DNA from: Mesostigma viride
Lineage: Eukaryota > Streptophyta > Mesostigmatophyceae > Mesostigmatales > Mesostigmataceae
Assembly (NCBI GenBank): GCA_009746045.1
Contig: RPFO01001413.1
Coordinates: 1 to 33,348 of the forward strand
Direction: 5' to 3'
DNA: 33,348 bases
The notes under the pieces were generated by a model. That model worked only from the letters and a program-made list of their open reading frames with translations. It was not told the origin of the DNA and ran no database searches. Of this stretch, positions 1-10,448 are shown piece after piece (the first letter of the stretch is position 1; each line of letters opens with the position of its first letter). A program made the position numbers and the translations under genes.

Positions 1-540
1 GGGGGGTTGCGAGAGGGCTGGGAGAAGGTGGGGTGCGGGGTCGAAAGGCGGAGAGCAGGGTGAGGAGCAGAAGACGGATAGGGTGTTTACGTGTGCCGAA
101 GGCGGACGAGTGAGGGTGCTGGTTGGTTGGCTTATGTGGCTGGACGTTGAGGGGGTCGCCAAGTGGCAGAGGGGTTCCGGGGCGTGTGGTTTCTGTAGCT
201 TAGGACCGTGTAGAAGGGGTGGGCGGGGGTCTGAGATGGGCGGAGAGTGGGGGGAGCAGGTCCTTGATAGGATGGAGCCGGACGGGTGGGTCGGAGAGAA
301 GGCGGAGAGGGGCGGAAGGGGTCGATAGGGCGGAGAGGGGGCGGGGTCGAAGGTTGCGGAAAGAGGGGGGCTGGTCAGAAGGTGGGTATGAAAGGGGCGT
401 TTGGGCAAGGGCGGTGTAGTGGAGGGGGCGGGTCCAAGGGCCGCGTGGTGAGGCTGGGTGAGAGGAAGGGTGGGACGAAGTGGGTGCGGGTCATAAGGGC
501 GGAGCAGGGGGCGAGGTCGAGGGGCGTGGTAGAAGGGTGT
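1..540 (+). repeat. Degenerate copy of the 24-bp G-rich minisatellite
   Basis: Irregular repeats of the type GGGTCGAAGGGCGGAGAGG run along the plus strand. They correspond to the minus-strand reading of the cleaner minisatellite at 11565-12000. Spacing is irregular because of interspersed extra bases. Overlapping plus-strand reading frames here are by-products of the G-rich repeat and I do not call them genes. The stretch forms the far end of the inverted copy. Confidence 0.7.
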
Positions 541-729
541 TGGGGGTGGCGTTGGTGTGGGCGTTGTCGCATCCGTGGCGCGAATGCGGGATTGCGGAGT
601 AGTGGAACGGAGGAGGGGGAGAGTGGGTAGTGAATGCTCTCGAGGGGGAACTCGGCCGTGATGGTTGGGTTGGGTATTAGTTTTTTGTGTTGCAGTCGGG
701 TGGGTGTTTTTTTGGGATTTGGGTTGGCG

Positions 730-1200
730 ATGGCCGTCGACACTGCTGCAAAAAAGGCTCTCTTTTCGCCTGGCGGCAACAGGTACGGGATGGTCTATGC
801 GGTTTATCGCAATGTTGTGAGGCATCGAATACGGCTATAGTCATCTGTCAATTGGTGCGGTCGGTAAGTTAATCTTGAGTGTGAATTATTGTCGGCTTAA
901 GATTATGATTTTGCATATCCTCCGCCAAGTTTGAACATTTGCGATTGTACATGGTAAGACGAATCGCTGCGGCCGGCTCGGTGTCATTGGCTGTTCCCAC
1001 ACTACAGGGCTGACGCAGTCTGAAAGAGGAGCCGCCCTAAAGCAGGATGATCGGCGCATCGGCGGCCCACCCAAAGTTGAGGAAGATTCGGAAGAATCGG
1101 AGAAATCCGGATACCTGAGGAGAAGCGCCACAAAGACGTGTCACAGTCGACCGCAAACCCAGTTCCCCAAGCCACTAGACAAGGAGAAGGCCACCGCGTT
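730..1200 (+). pseudogene. Noisy copy of the exon-intron-exon segment found at 11462-11095 (minus)
   Basis: The segment holds the end of one exon, the intron donor GTAAGTTAATC near 868, an intron ending in CACACTACAG near 1003, and the acidic exon start, in the same order as the minus-strand gene at 11.1-11.46 kb. About 470 nt here align to about 370 nt there. The extra length is small insertions scattered equally through exon and intron, so no reading frame survives. It is part of the fold-back copy and should not be annotated as a separate paralogue without read-level support. Confidence 0.8.
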
Positions 1201-1239
1201 TGGTTGTTGGTAGCTTACTCAAGTGGTGTCGCAATCTGT

Positions 1240-2480
1240 TGGAGTCTGGGCATGGTAAGCTCTGGTTGATAGAGCGTTGTTCGGGGGGGAAACGGGGGTC
1301 CCGAATAGCCCCGCTCTAGTCTATCGTTTCGTCTCCTCGCGGCCGTTGGAGTCTGTCCGGTGTTCGTTTATTCCTTGTCCGTGCCAGGCACCGGGCGCGA
1401 CGCATGCGCCGGCAGCGTGGCAGAAGTATGTATGACCAAGTGGGACCTTCGGGAAGACCAATCCCAGCGCTAATAGCGTACTTTGGATAGGGCTGCCACT
1501 CTGTGGGGCCTGCTGGATCGAGTCGAGTGGGAAGGACTCTAAAGCGTGCTCAGGGACCCAATCGCGAGAGCTTGGCTTGCCGGGCCGAACATCATGGTGG
1601 TGTTCCTTGATGTATCCCTCGTATGCTTGTTAGTCTGCGACGATGCAGATATCCTGCTCTTGTTTGTTGGGCCAGTGGGACGTCGTTTTGCGCCGTCTAG
1701 AACGATGTGTGTGGGTGCTGATAGTGAGAGGTTGGGATAATATCTGTGCCGAGTGTTTTGTACGTGGAAGTCTTTATTCGGTTAAATTTTGGGCCAGAAT
1801 TTTGGTATTAGTATAAACGGGTGTGGACGGTTAAACAGGGGAATTCTGAAGCTGCTTGTTAAAATGGTGAGGCAGGGACGAAGGGCCCAACATGTAATTT
1901 CTGTGTTTGACACGATACGGTTTCGGTGGCTGCTTGGTGTGCGGCCAAGAGGGCTCTGAAATTTTTGGGTGTGGGACTTACAAACGCATTCACTGACCAT
2001 GTGGACTATGTGGCTGGGGTGAGATACTTGGGATATTGTGCAAGGTAGCCGAGGCTCTATCTATGGGGAGGAACTTCGAATTGATTTTGTGGAGATGGGG
2101 TATGTGTGACTTTCGTACATAGGCGGTTAAACTCAGGGGAGCTGCGAGGGTTGGAGCTGTTAGTGTATCGCCAGAACGTCTTCCCCCGTTATGGCTGCTA
2201 CGATCGCGAGTTATCTGTCTCCGTTTCTATCTTTGCGAGCGTGTTGGCGCATAAGCAGGATGGTCGATGAAGTGCGATGAGGCGATGCATAAATGCCTGT
2301 GTGAATGAACCTGTGGCGCAGCGGTAAGGGCAATCGCCAATGTACACGCGTTCAAGGTGAAGGCTGGCGCTAGATCCGGTGCTGACCGATGGAAGGTGGC
2401 GCTAATAGTATTTTTGAGAGATTTATCGTTTGTAGGCTTTGTTACGGGTGAGGGGAGTCGGTGTTATCTGCTTTGCGTGT
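1240..2480 (+). pseudogene. Noisy copy of the last exon of the large minus-strand gene
   Basis: Collinear fragments of the exon at 11090-10449 can be recognised: AAACGGG followed by CCCCGCTC near 1290-1315, GAAGACCAATCCCAGCGC at 1453-1470, TTAAATTTTGGGC near 1785, GGGCCCAACATGTAATTTC near 1887 and AAGGCTGGCGC near 2360. Between the anchors, insertions destroy the frame. Short ORFs called in this stretch are chance products. Confidence 0.7.
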
Positions 2481-4530
2481 TTTGGCGCGTGGCCGTCAGA
2501 CGAGTTGCTGCTGTACTTGCTTAATTAGTGTTGTTCGTTAATTAGCGCTCCCTGTATAAAACTGATATGCATATAGTTAGCTATTAGTTAGGCCATGGAT
2601 TCGTGAACTATCTCGCATATCTGAACTATTTGAGTGTAAGTGATCTATTGAATATCTGTATCATGTTACTGACACCAGTGAACGTGATGATAGGCTATGG
2701 GTCCGTGTTTTCACTGGCCGTGAATATTCATCAACAGTGTGTTCTATTATCGGGTGGCATTGATCTTGGGCGTGGGGCTTTGGTGGTTTGAGGTGTTTTG
2801 CATTCTGAGCAGGCTTTGCGAAATCGATATAGTGTGTGTTCATTATAGTTTCATTGTATTGTGTCGCGTTTGGGTCGGTTGGGTGTGGGGGCTTGAGTGG
2901 TTTTATCTCGTCAGTCGTAGATGAATCTGTAGAACTATGAAACGGGCTTGGCTCGGGCTCGGGGCAGGGTCTCTGGGGTGGACTACGGTTCAGGATGCAG
3001 GTGTGGTAAAGTTTTACATCAAGCAGGCCGTTATTCTCGCATCTTGTCCGTCACGAGTCCAGGGTCATCGTGGCTTCGACGGGCTCTTGCGGCGCGATGT
3101 GGGCGCGGTCCGAGTGGCGGTCGGGTCATATGGCTTTGTGCATCGGCATCAGCGCGGTGTGTGTGGTGGTCTTGCGCAAAGCCGGATGAAACGGTGGCAG
3201 GTGCCATGATGGTGGGGTGTACGAGGAAGCCGGGGTGTGCGTTGCGGTTCCGCGCGTGGCGTGAGCGGCTGGGTGAATTAGATATTGTTGAGATAGAAGG
3301 GTGGGTAAGATGGAGGATACGGTGGGTGTAGCGCGCATATGGAGTAAGTCGTTGCTTAGAGAGTATGTATATTGACCAGGACATATGGACTAAGGCTTCA
3401 AATTGGACCTAAGAGCCTCACGCGCAACTCAGCTGGCGCGATGGTGCCTTAGTGTTACTGCGATGTTGTGGGCGGGAGATAGGGGCATCGAAGATGGCGT
3501 GGTGAAACGTGGTGATTTTTTCCAGTGTCGTGGCGGGGTTTGGAGTTAGTAGGTGCTGGCAGTTTGTTATGATCGTTAATTGTGTAGGTGCGTGGTGGGG
3601 TTGTTTGTCACATTTTTACCGACAAGGGGAAGCGACTTTCGCGAGATTGTGGCGGTAGGTTCTGCTATAGTGGCGTATCTTTCGTTGAAATCGGCGTTCT
3701 CCTTCGAAGAATAAGTAATTTGGCATGGCTAGGATTGGTAGGACGTTGACTGTCTGTTCCGCTCGCGGCATCTCCTGGTGTTTTTGCGCTGCTTGCTGCG
3801 GGCCGGTCGGGGGGTCTCATGGTCGTCGAGTTGTTTTTGTGCTGATCAGTGGGTCATTTGGTGGTGGCGGGTTTGATGGGCCTTATGAGGTCTCGTGCGT
3901 TTTGCCTTGGCGTTGGGCTTGCGGCGTTACGAGCATCGGGTGCTTGATGGTAGTGCGTGGTGGTCTTGCTTCTGAATCTGGGGCTGTGGGGGCATGGGTT
4001 CCATCACCTGCCGCGTATGTGAGGCATAGATCACGTGCGGAAAGTAGGTTTGATTCTGTCTGACCCTCGCTTGGCGGGGGTCTTGTGCGAGGACAATATG
4101 AATCGCGTCAAGCACGCGGGGGTGGTGGTGGAAGATCACCTGCATTAGGGTGGGGAGACTGCACTGGATACGCTGGGCTCTCCCGTGGGCAGTCGGGCAC
4201 CGGACTCTGGATTTTGCATGCTTTGCCGGCCCCCGGCAGTGCCTTCCCACCCGTTCCCCACCGCCTCGTCTTGCGGGGCAGACTCCACATAATTACTGTG
4301 CTTCGGACCATTGGATACGACTCCATGCCCATATCTCATAACGCAATTACGTCACCGGTTTACCCAGAAGTCCATGGGGCAACTTTGTGGTTCTGACCTG
4401 CGGCTCACTCTCATCTGCCTACTGCTCTATCACTCCTACAGTTCAGTCCTCCTGCCCGCCACAAAGCTTCTTCGCCCCATCCCCTCCACCCTGCCCGCGC
4501 CGGAGGACGCCGTGCAGCCCTTTCGCGATT
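2480..4530. other. Noisy copy of the 3' flank (10.45-9.74 kb); no gene
   Basis: Weak collinear matches to the reverse complement of 10.45-9.74 kb continue, for example GTGAATATTCATCAACAG near 2721 against the right-hand sequence near 10370, and the region around 4100-4330 against 9940-9820. Sequence is G/T-rich up to about 4.0 kb and C-rich after that, which is not true of its right-hand partner. I see no credible coding region, RNA gene or intact element. Confidence 0.55.
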
Positions 4531-4536
4531 GTTGGC

Positions 4537-5110
4537 CTACTCGATAATCACTCGAGATCTGGTGTAGAGTACCGCACCCACCACACGAAATCATAATATG
4601 ATACGCCGAGAGGTCCCAGTTCGATGCCGGTGATTCACTCCATTCGCACCCGATTCGCCACACGTTGTTCGTCGTCCACTTCCGGCGCCCCGGGACAACA
4701 CACCACCCACCCCGAGCCCACACCCAAAATGGTTTCACCACACCCCCCCTTTCCGCCCCCCGGAGTACCTAGCACCCCCAGACCAACCCTCCCCCCAAAC
4801 ACCCACCGCCCTCACGCCACCACCCGCTACTTCCAGGCCACCCCCGTCTACCCTCCCCCCCCCCCCCCCCCTCCGGGGTCACCACTCCAGGACCATGTCG
4901 CACGCAGTGTCTCGCGCTGGGCAGCTGCGGCAGCAAGACGTGTCGCGCGCGCGTGTCGGGTGGCAGTGCGCTTCGAGCCACGGACTCACTGGCTATGAAA
5001 GTGGGCAGAGAATAAATAATAACAGCGGCGAGCCATGTTGCTCAGGGGCTGGGCATGGGCGAAGTCGACGGGGGCACCGATCGGGCATCATCATCAAAAC
5101 AGGGCGGCTG
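4537..5110 (+). other. Noisy copy of the tRNA-like repeat and its flank (9735-9425)
   Basis: CACTCGAGATCTG, then a TAATATG segment, then CGAGAGGTCCCAGTTCGAT match the minus strand of 9735-9655. Further on AAAATGGTTTCACC near 4727, GAAAGTGGGC near 4998 and GGGCATCATCATC near 5083 match 9595-9425. The inserted bases between anchors are strongly C-biased at 4680-4870. This is why the B-box-like motif seems to occur three times in the window; only the two copies near 9.6 and 9.9 kb are independent. Confidence 0.7.
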
Positions 5111-6840
5111 CGGAGGACCGGGGGAACGCCAGGCAGTGTCCGTCTAAGCAGGAGCATGCTTGATCGTATATGAACAAGAGCAGAGAGCGCGTGTTTTTCC
5201 GGGCAGGTTATCGCGATGGTCGTCTGTAAAACCATGAGGTGAGCGTGAGTATAGTATTTTCACGGGCAAACAGTTTGCGGTGGTATATGCGACGGGGCGA
5301 GGCGTAGCTCGCGTCCCCTGGCCGATAACAAAAGTAGCGATTCCGCCGCGTCGTTGCTCCGGCCCTTTAATCCAAACAAAGCGGTGTGTGGCGCTCGCCC
5401 CGACAGTACCAGTTTTGGGTTGTTGATCTTTTTTACGGTTATGGTCTATGATTTTGAAATTTTTTGAGTTCGTGCATGTGCGCCTTGCTGTGAAGTGCGA
5501 GTCCTCTTCCCCCGCGGTGCCCGCGCCGCCAGAAGTGGACCAGGGCGAACCAGCCGTGGTAAGTGGAGTGGAAGTTCGGAGTATGATCTGTCAAACCTCG
5601 GTAAGGATGGGCTGCCCCATCATTTGGCATTCGTGGTTGATGGACCTGAACGCCAATAACTTTTGTGTGAGGAGTGCGCGCAATGTATTCGTCGAGTTCC
5701 CATAGTGTCTGGGTCTGCCCGGGACGCCTGGCCCTCGAATTGCCCTCACCCTGCCTACTCATTTCCGAATAGTCAGTCTGCCAGAGCTTTAAACCCTTGA
5801 AGACGGGGCAGCAGTAGACTACCCGCTCCAGGTTCGTCCTGCCATGATGCGCCAGCGTGCCCTCAAGCACAGCAAGGACTGATTGACCTATATGTACCGG
5901 TCGCAGAGAAAGGCGGGGATCTTCGCGTCCGCGCTGCCCGTTGCCTTGACTTGACACCTTAATATCGTGCCCTGGGTGCATGCGCCACAAAGTCCAGCGT
6001 GGCACATGAGGTTGGCGCTTTGGCCATACAACTTTTCACAATCCTGAGGGGGGTGTCCCTTGTGAAGCACACATTACAGTAGGGGAGGGAATTATCACTG
6101 GCTGGAATCGTGGCGCCCGCTTATCCGAAGCTGCATGTCAAAGAGGCCACCTCTGTGCTTATCATCGAGCAGATGCCAGATGCCGCCTATTGGGGGAGGG
6201 CGGCGGGACTGACTGCTGTGCCGCAAATTGCCCAACGGGCAATGATTATTATCCGTCCCACCACGTATCCCTCCCCCCTTCTGGCACATAGGGGTGGATG
6301 TGGGCAATGGCTAATCGAGGGTTGCAACCAGTCACCGTTCGTACCACAGTAAACATCATCGGGGACTGGTCTGCGCCACCTTACGAGGACTAGAGCAAGG
6401 GTAAAGCGCAGAAGGCAGGCTCGGCTGTTTAATGCCAGTAAGCCTGGCGGAGCAATTCGGGAGCGGATGCCCCCCCTGGGGGGTCTATAGGTTTGGAGTT
6501 ACGGATGAGTGTTGCATCTTCCTTATTTATAAGTCTGTCCTTGTGGCGGATCTAGGTGCCATCGGCCTGCCCTTCGGTGACCCGTTTGGTGGCCTTGCAC
6601 ACTGTCGCCCCCTGAAATGCTTTGGATTTCAGGTGGGTACATTTTGTTGGCAGCTGTCATAACAGCGACAAAAAAATAACCACGTCGGGGTGTCCGTAAC
6701 GAAGATACCTTTGACACTAGGGGGGCCGATTTTTCGTCTGCTGGTGGGGAGAGGGCTGTCCTTCGCCTTTTATGTTGCACGGGAATTTGACGGACTGTTC
6801 TGTATGTTCTTGACCCTTAGTTAAATTCGTGTTTGCTGTC
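5110..6840. other. No recognisable gene; probable continuation of the noisy copy
   Basis: I see no domain, RNA gene or repeat that I can name. A 188-codon minus-strand open frame at 5439-6005 and shorter ones at 6095-6350 and 6523-6780 show no recognisable motif. Given the fold-back context they are probably chance frames. Correspondence with 9.4-8.5 kb is expected from the trend but could only be glimpsed, for example GAGGCCACCTC near 6143. Confidence 0.45.
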
Positions 6841-6989
6841 TTATTTTTATTTTATTTTTTCATGTTTCTTCCCTGTAATCTGACTCTTTTTCGCCAAATT
6901 TTCTTTTTTTTTCTTTAAATTTCTTTTTTTTTCTTTTTTTTTTTTTTTTTTTTTTCTTTTTTTTATTATTTTATTTTTGTTTTTTTTTT

Positions 6990-7084
<95 letters not shown>

Positions 7085-7086
7085 TT

Positions 7087-7161
<75 letters not shown>

Positions 7162-7230
7162 TTTTTTTTTTTTTTTTTTTTTTTTTTTTTGTTTTTTTTA
7201 ATTTGTTTTTTTTTTTTTTTATTTTTTCGT
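6840..7230. repeat. Near-pure poly-T tract
   Basis: About 390 nt of almost uninterrupted T with rare C, G or A, densest at 6929-7200. The homopolymer makes long Lys-rich (minus) and Phe-rich (plus) open frames that are not genes. There is no matching A-rich tract in the right-hand partner region, so it is not part of the mirrored sequence. It could be a read artefact near the turning point of the fold-back, or a very long poly(A) tail of a minus-strand retrocopy. I see no retrocopy body next to it. Confidence 0.9.
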
Positions 7231-7504
7231 GAGTCAATCTTGAGGGGAGTAAAATTACTATCCTATAATCTTGGGTGCGCACTTATGACGCGGGTTATTG
7301 ATGGCTTTACCTGATCCGGCCTCGACTGGTAGTGGATCTGTAGTTTATTCTTGCTGTTGTGATCTCGAGGGTTGGGCACCCTGTCTGCATTTACGGGAAT
7401 TTCTTCCGGGTTTCAGCGGTTGGCGGGACGGGCCTGTTTTCTGTCAGATCGCTTCACGTTGCTCTATGGATATAAAGCCATTGCGTTCGCGCGTGTCTGT
7501 TTCG

Positions 7505-7729
7505 TACTTTTTTATTCTTCTTTTTTTCGTTCCTTTTTTTTGTCTGTTTTATTGTCTTATTTTTTTTTTTTTATTTTTTTTTTATTTTTTTTTTTTATTT
7601 TCTATTTTTTTTTATTTTTATCTTTTCTGTTTTCTTTTTTTTTTTTTTTTTCCCGTTAGGTCTGTTATTTTTGCTTTTTGTTTTTTTTTTGTTTGTTTTT
7701 TTTGTTTTTTGTTCTCCTTCGTTTGTGTT

Positions 7730-7764
<35 letters not shown>

Positions 7765-8125
7765 TTTGTTTGTATTCTGCGACCTCAACCATATTCCATG
7801 GAGTACCAAGCTACCCGAAATAGAGTTTTTTATGTTTTTTTTATTGTTTGTATTTTTTTTTATATTTATTTGTTTTTTAGGTTTGTCGTATTTTTTTTTT
7901 TGCTGTTGTTTTTTTTTTTTTTTGTTTTCTTTTTTTGTTTTGGGTGTTTTTCTGGTTTGTTTTTCGTTATTCTTTTTTTTTTCTTTGTTTGGTTTGTTTC
8001 TTTTTTTTTTTGGACATTTTGTTGTGTTTTTGGTTGTTGCGTTTTGCTTTTCTTTTTTTTTTTTTGTTTTTGCTGGCTGATTCTGGATGGTATTTGTATG
8101 TTTTTGTTTTTTTTTTTTTTTGTAG
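7505..8125. repeat. T-rich low-complexity tract
   Basis: T runs of 5-20 nt are separated by single G, A or C bases and short unique words. It is separated from the previous tract by about 270 nt of mixed sequence (7231-7500). The 260-codon plus-strand and 209-codon minus-strand frames across it are pure composition effects (Phe/Leu/Val and Lys/Asn/Gln). The tract ends sharply near 8122 and normal-complexity sequence follows. Confidence 0.85.
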
Positions 8126-8521
8126 CGCTGTGTAACACGCACCAAAACGGGATCCAGATGCCCAATATCACTGGACAGCACGACACTCTCTGCTAAGCCT
8201 TCTTTTGTTATGTGCGCGGGACCACGAGCGACTCTCGCGTCAAGCACTTTCCCACGTTGGTCAGGTAGCGACTGATAAGGTGTCCGTTGTTAGGGTATGG
8301 CCCTGAATCCGGCGTGAATCGAAAGGTGACAATTGAGAATTGTCAGAAATTGAGACTCGCAACAAACCCTAGCCTGATTGGGTAAAAAGAGTTACTTGCA
8401 TCGTTTGCGCTTGGTTTATTTCTTAGAAAGGTTGTTCGAGATCCACAGAACGCATGTTTAATATAGGTTTGCCCCACTTCTGCGTCAGATTACCATACTA
8501 CTGCGTCTAGGTACTACGTAT

Positions 8522-9152
8522 TTAGGACCGGTACTTATTTCGATTCGTACGTCTGTGGCCATCCAGATTAGGTGTCGTGTTTGTTGGCGTCCTTTGCGCT
8601 GGGCTTACCGTCGGACTTTCAGTGTGGACAGCTGCCCGTTGTGGCTGCCCGTGTTTTTTCCCCACGCGATCACTCGGTTGTCGGGTTGGCCCGGCCATGT
8701 TCGCGTTGTATTGCCCGTGGCCCTTACCCTGCTTTTTGTCTGAACTGTCGACAGTATCTTTTCCCCTCTCGGCTGTTGCCGGTTCCCATTTGGCCATTCT
8801 CCAATGTCACTTTCTCACGCCGGGCCAGACTCCCTCGGCTAGGTACTGCGGAACGCTTGAGCGCAGGTCGCCCGGGCTTCGTTGGTACAAGTTTACCAAC
8901 TCGTCGGAGGTGGCCGCCTATTATTACTGCTTTGGTCCATGGCTTGCGTGGTTCTGCGACGCGCAATCGCGGTTGGCAATCCGAACGCCGGAGAATAGTT
9001 TCGCAACAAGCACAGCGCGACGATGGCTTCTTTCTTCGCATGTACAACGTGAGATGCAAAGTCCCGCAACGTGACCCGGAATTCCAGTCCAACACCTCGT
9101 CAGTACTACAGTCTATTTCTTGATCTCTGCCTATAACGTCAATCATGCGCAC
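8522..9152 (-). CDS. Unassigned overlapping open frames, possible gene fragment
   Basis: Two overlapping minus-strand frames, 9152-8724 (142 codons) and 8797-8522 (91 codons), differ by one frame. Several plus-strand frames are also open over the same stretch. The upstream minus frame has a small Cys cluster (CACC then SDC) in a basic context. The downstream one is hydrophilic, rich in Gly, Lys, Asn and Thr. I recognise no family. Frame switching of the kind seen at homopolymers elsewhere is possible, but there is no long G run here to explain it. It may be a decayed or single-exon gene fragment, or chance. Confidence 0.2.
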
Positions 9153-9444
9153 TTCAAGGTACTCTAAGGTACCTCAGCCCCCGCCCTCTGAGAATTTGAG
9201 AATTGAGAATTCTGGAGCCAATTTTACCCCGACTTTTAAACATAGGTCAAACATCTCATAGAATTCAAGAAAAAATCCTGGTATTTGGTTTTTTTTTGTG
9301 ACAGCTGCAAACAAATATGTACCACTGAAATCAGGCATTTTCGCGGGACGAAGGTGAAGACGACGGCGATGGCGGCAGGTAGATCTCGCCAGTTTTTTGC
9401 GCGAATTTCAGTGGCTGTTGGGTGGCACGACTATGATGATGCGT

Positions 9445-9600
9445 TCAAAGGTTGATAATTAGGTTTCTACGAGTTTGTTGAGGTACTGGGGCAAAGGAAA
9501 CGTAGCTTTTTCCAGTTTCTCGCCCAACTTTCATGCGGAAACCCTGGAAACCGGCGTACATATTCTGATCAGGCACTCCGCAAAGGTGAAAACCATTTGC
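9445..9600 (-). pseudogene. Possible RRM-like exon fragment
   Basis: A minus-strand frame over this stretch reads like the second half of an RNA-recognition motif: GFQGFRMKVGRETGKSYVSF, with the hydrophobic-basic pattern of strand 3 (RNP1-like) after a GFxGFRM segment such as occurs in RBPMS-type proteins. The upstream half is missing: the frame runs straight into the tRNA-like inverted repeat. A GTAGAAAC near 9473 could be a donor. The resemblance is partial and read by eye, so this could be an orphan exon, a decayed gene or coincidence. Confidence 0.25.
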
Positions 9601-9607
9601 GTTCAGT

Positions 9608-9680
9608 GCCGGGCCGCGGAAAACGCGGAAAAACGCGATCTGCAAATGAATCCGACCGGAATCGAACTGGGGACCTCTCG
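9608..9680 (-). mobile_element. tRNA-derived (SINE-like) repeat, left arm
   Basis: On the minus strand this reads CGAGAGGTCCCCAGTTCGAT and continues with TCCGG. That resembles the 3' part of a tRNA: end of an anticodon stem, variable loop, then a T-arm with the B-box-like core GTTCGATTCC. It is followed by a T/C/G-rich segment ending in GGCCCGGC. It is 73 nt long and differs from the inverted partner at 9865-9937 by one base. No A box or complete cloverleaf is visible, so it is not a functional tRNA gene. Confidence 0.5.
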
Positions 9681-9864
9681 GCGTACATATTATTATTCTG
9701 TGTGTAGTACTCCTACACACAGATCTCGAGTGATTTATCTAGTACCAAATCCGAAAGGCTTGCATCACTCCCCGGACAGGAGAACTTTTGCGGATGACTG
9801 TAGGTGTAAGTTGGCGATGCCATGGTAACCGGAGACGTCCGTCCTATAGTCAGCAAAATTGGTG

Positions 9865-9937
9865 CGAGAGGTCCCCAGTTCGATTCCGGTTGGATTCATT
9901 TGCAGATCGCGTTTTTCCGCGTTTTCCGCGGCCCGGC
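9865..9937 (+). mobile_element. tRNA-derived (SINE-like) repeat, right arm
   Basis: This is the plus-strand copy of the element at 9608-9680, identical except for one base, separated from it by 184 nt. The two arms could form a long hairpin in RNA or single-stranded DNA. The body is only the B-box half of a tRNA plus a short tail, as in truncated SINEs. Sequence outside the 73 nt is not shared, so both ends of the repeat are sharp. Confidence 0.5.
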
Positions 9938-10120
9938 AGGGGGGCCCACAATCAATCTACAATACCCATGCCAAATTTTATTACTTGAGGAGACGCCATT
10001 TCAACAAATACATGACAATTGATGCTCATTGTGAATGCGTTTCCACATGAAATCATTACCATTTCATGCAATTTGGTCACTGGTGCGCTTTCCGCGTGCA
10101 CTTTTCATTACTAGATTGCT

Positions 10121-10170
10121 TAAATTTATTAAAATTTATTAAAATTTATTAACATTTATTAAAATTTATT
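10121..10170. repeat. Five units of a 10-bp A/T repeat (AAAATTTATT)
   Basis: Five nearly identical 10-nt units, one with an A-to-C change, lie about 280-330 nt downstream of the stop codon of the large minus-strand gene. On the minus strand each gives AATAAATTTT, so the array contains five AATAAA hexamers and could act as a redundant poly(A) signal region. Equally it may be simple A/T slippage inside the inverted-repeat element. Confidence 0.7.
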
Positions 10171-10448
10171 CAAGTCGGGGTAAAATTGGCTGTTTTTGTC
10201 AAAGTGTCATGCACTCGGAGGGTAAGCAAGTGAGACAAGTTGTAGATTATTTACAATTGCACAACCCTCTCCACGACCCCGCTAGTTCTATTTATAGAAC
10301 GAATTATAATTATTGCCAAAATTGTGCACAAGCCTGTGCACAACCCAACCAGTAATTCCCACTTGAACTTTGAATATTCAAGTGAATGCTCTGGAGACAG
10401 ATGTACAGATCGATCTTTACAAATGTACACGAGTTCAGATCAAGCTAT

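Larger units (their letters stand above)
1..8200. other. Low-fidelity inverted copy of about 8.2-12.0 kb of the same window
   Basis: Read 5'->3', this stretch matches the reverse complement of the right-hand region in collinear order. Anchors (left with right) include 736-780 with 11462-11425, 1000-1195 with 11283-11095, 1451-1470 with 10969-10951, 1785-1800 with 10800-10785, 1870-1905 with 10745-10715, 2350-2375 with 10545-10525, 4537-4660 with 9735-9640 and 5085-5110 with 9445-9425. Differences are mainly insertions of 1-5 nt, so the left side is about 1.3 times longer near 1 kb and about 2.5 times longer by 5 kb. Exon and intron are equally degraded. The match is clear to about 5.1 kb, tentative to about 6.2 kb and not traceable beyond. 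A fold-back long-read artefact is the simplest explanation; a real, oddly decayed inverted duplication is the alternative. Confidence 0.8.
9216..10191. repeat. 976-bp interval bounded by a perfect 20-bp inverted repeat
   Basis: AGCCAATTTTACCCCGACTT at 9216-9235 recurs as its exact reverse complement at 10172-10191. Between them lie a 73-bp inverted repeat (9608-9680 and 9865-9937) and, just inside the right end, five units of a 10-bp A/T repeat. The nested arrangement resembles a fold-back or MITE-like non-autonomous element. I see no clear target-site duplication next to the 20-mers and no transposase. Confidence 0.5.

Noticed and set aside
2306-2375. tRNA-like A box (TGGCGCAGCGG) and GTTCAA
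   Set aside because: The stretch aligns with the last exon of the large gene in the fold-back copy (right-hand partner about 10565-10525). Box spacing is also too short and no cloverleaf forms.
3927-4250. Overlapping ORFs on both strands around 3.7-4.6 kb
   Set aside because: The region aligns with the non-coding 9.7-10.0 kb segment in inverted orientation, so the frames are chance products of noisy sequence.
5439-6005. 188-codon minus-strand ORF
   Set aside because: No motif recognised, and it lies inside the low-fidelity mirrored region where frames are unreliable. A retroelement integrase was considered because of His and Cys residues, but the HHCC spacing is not there.
6971-8247. Lys-rich and Phe-rich ORFs
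   Set aside because: Pure consequence of poly-T and T-rich tracts.
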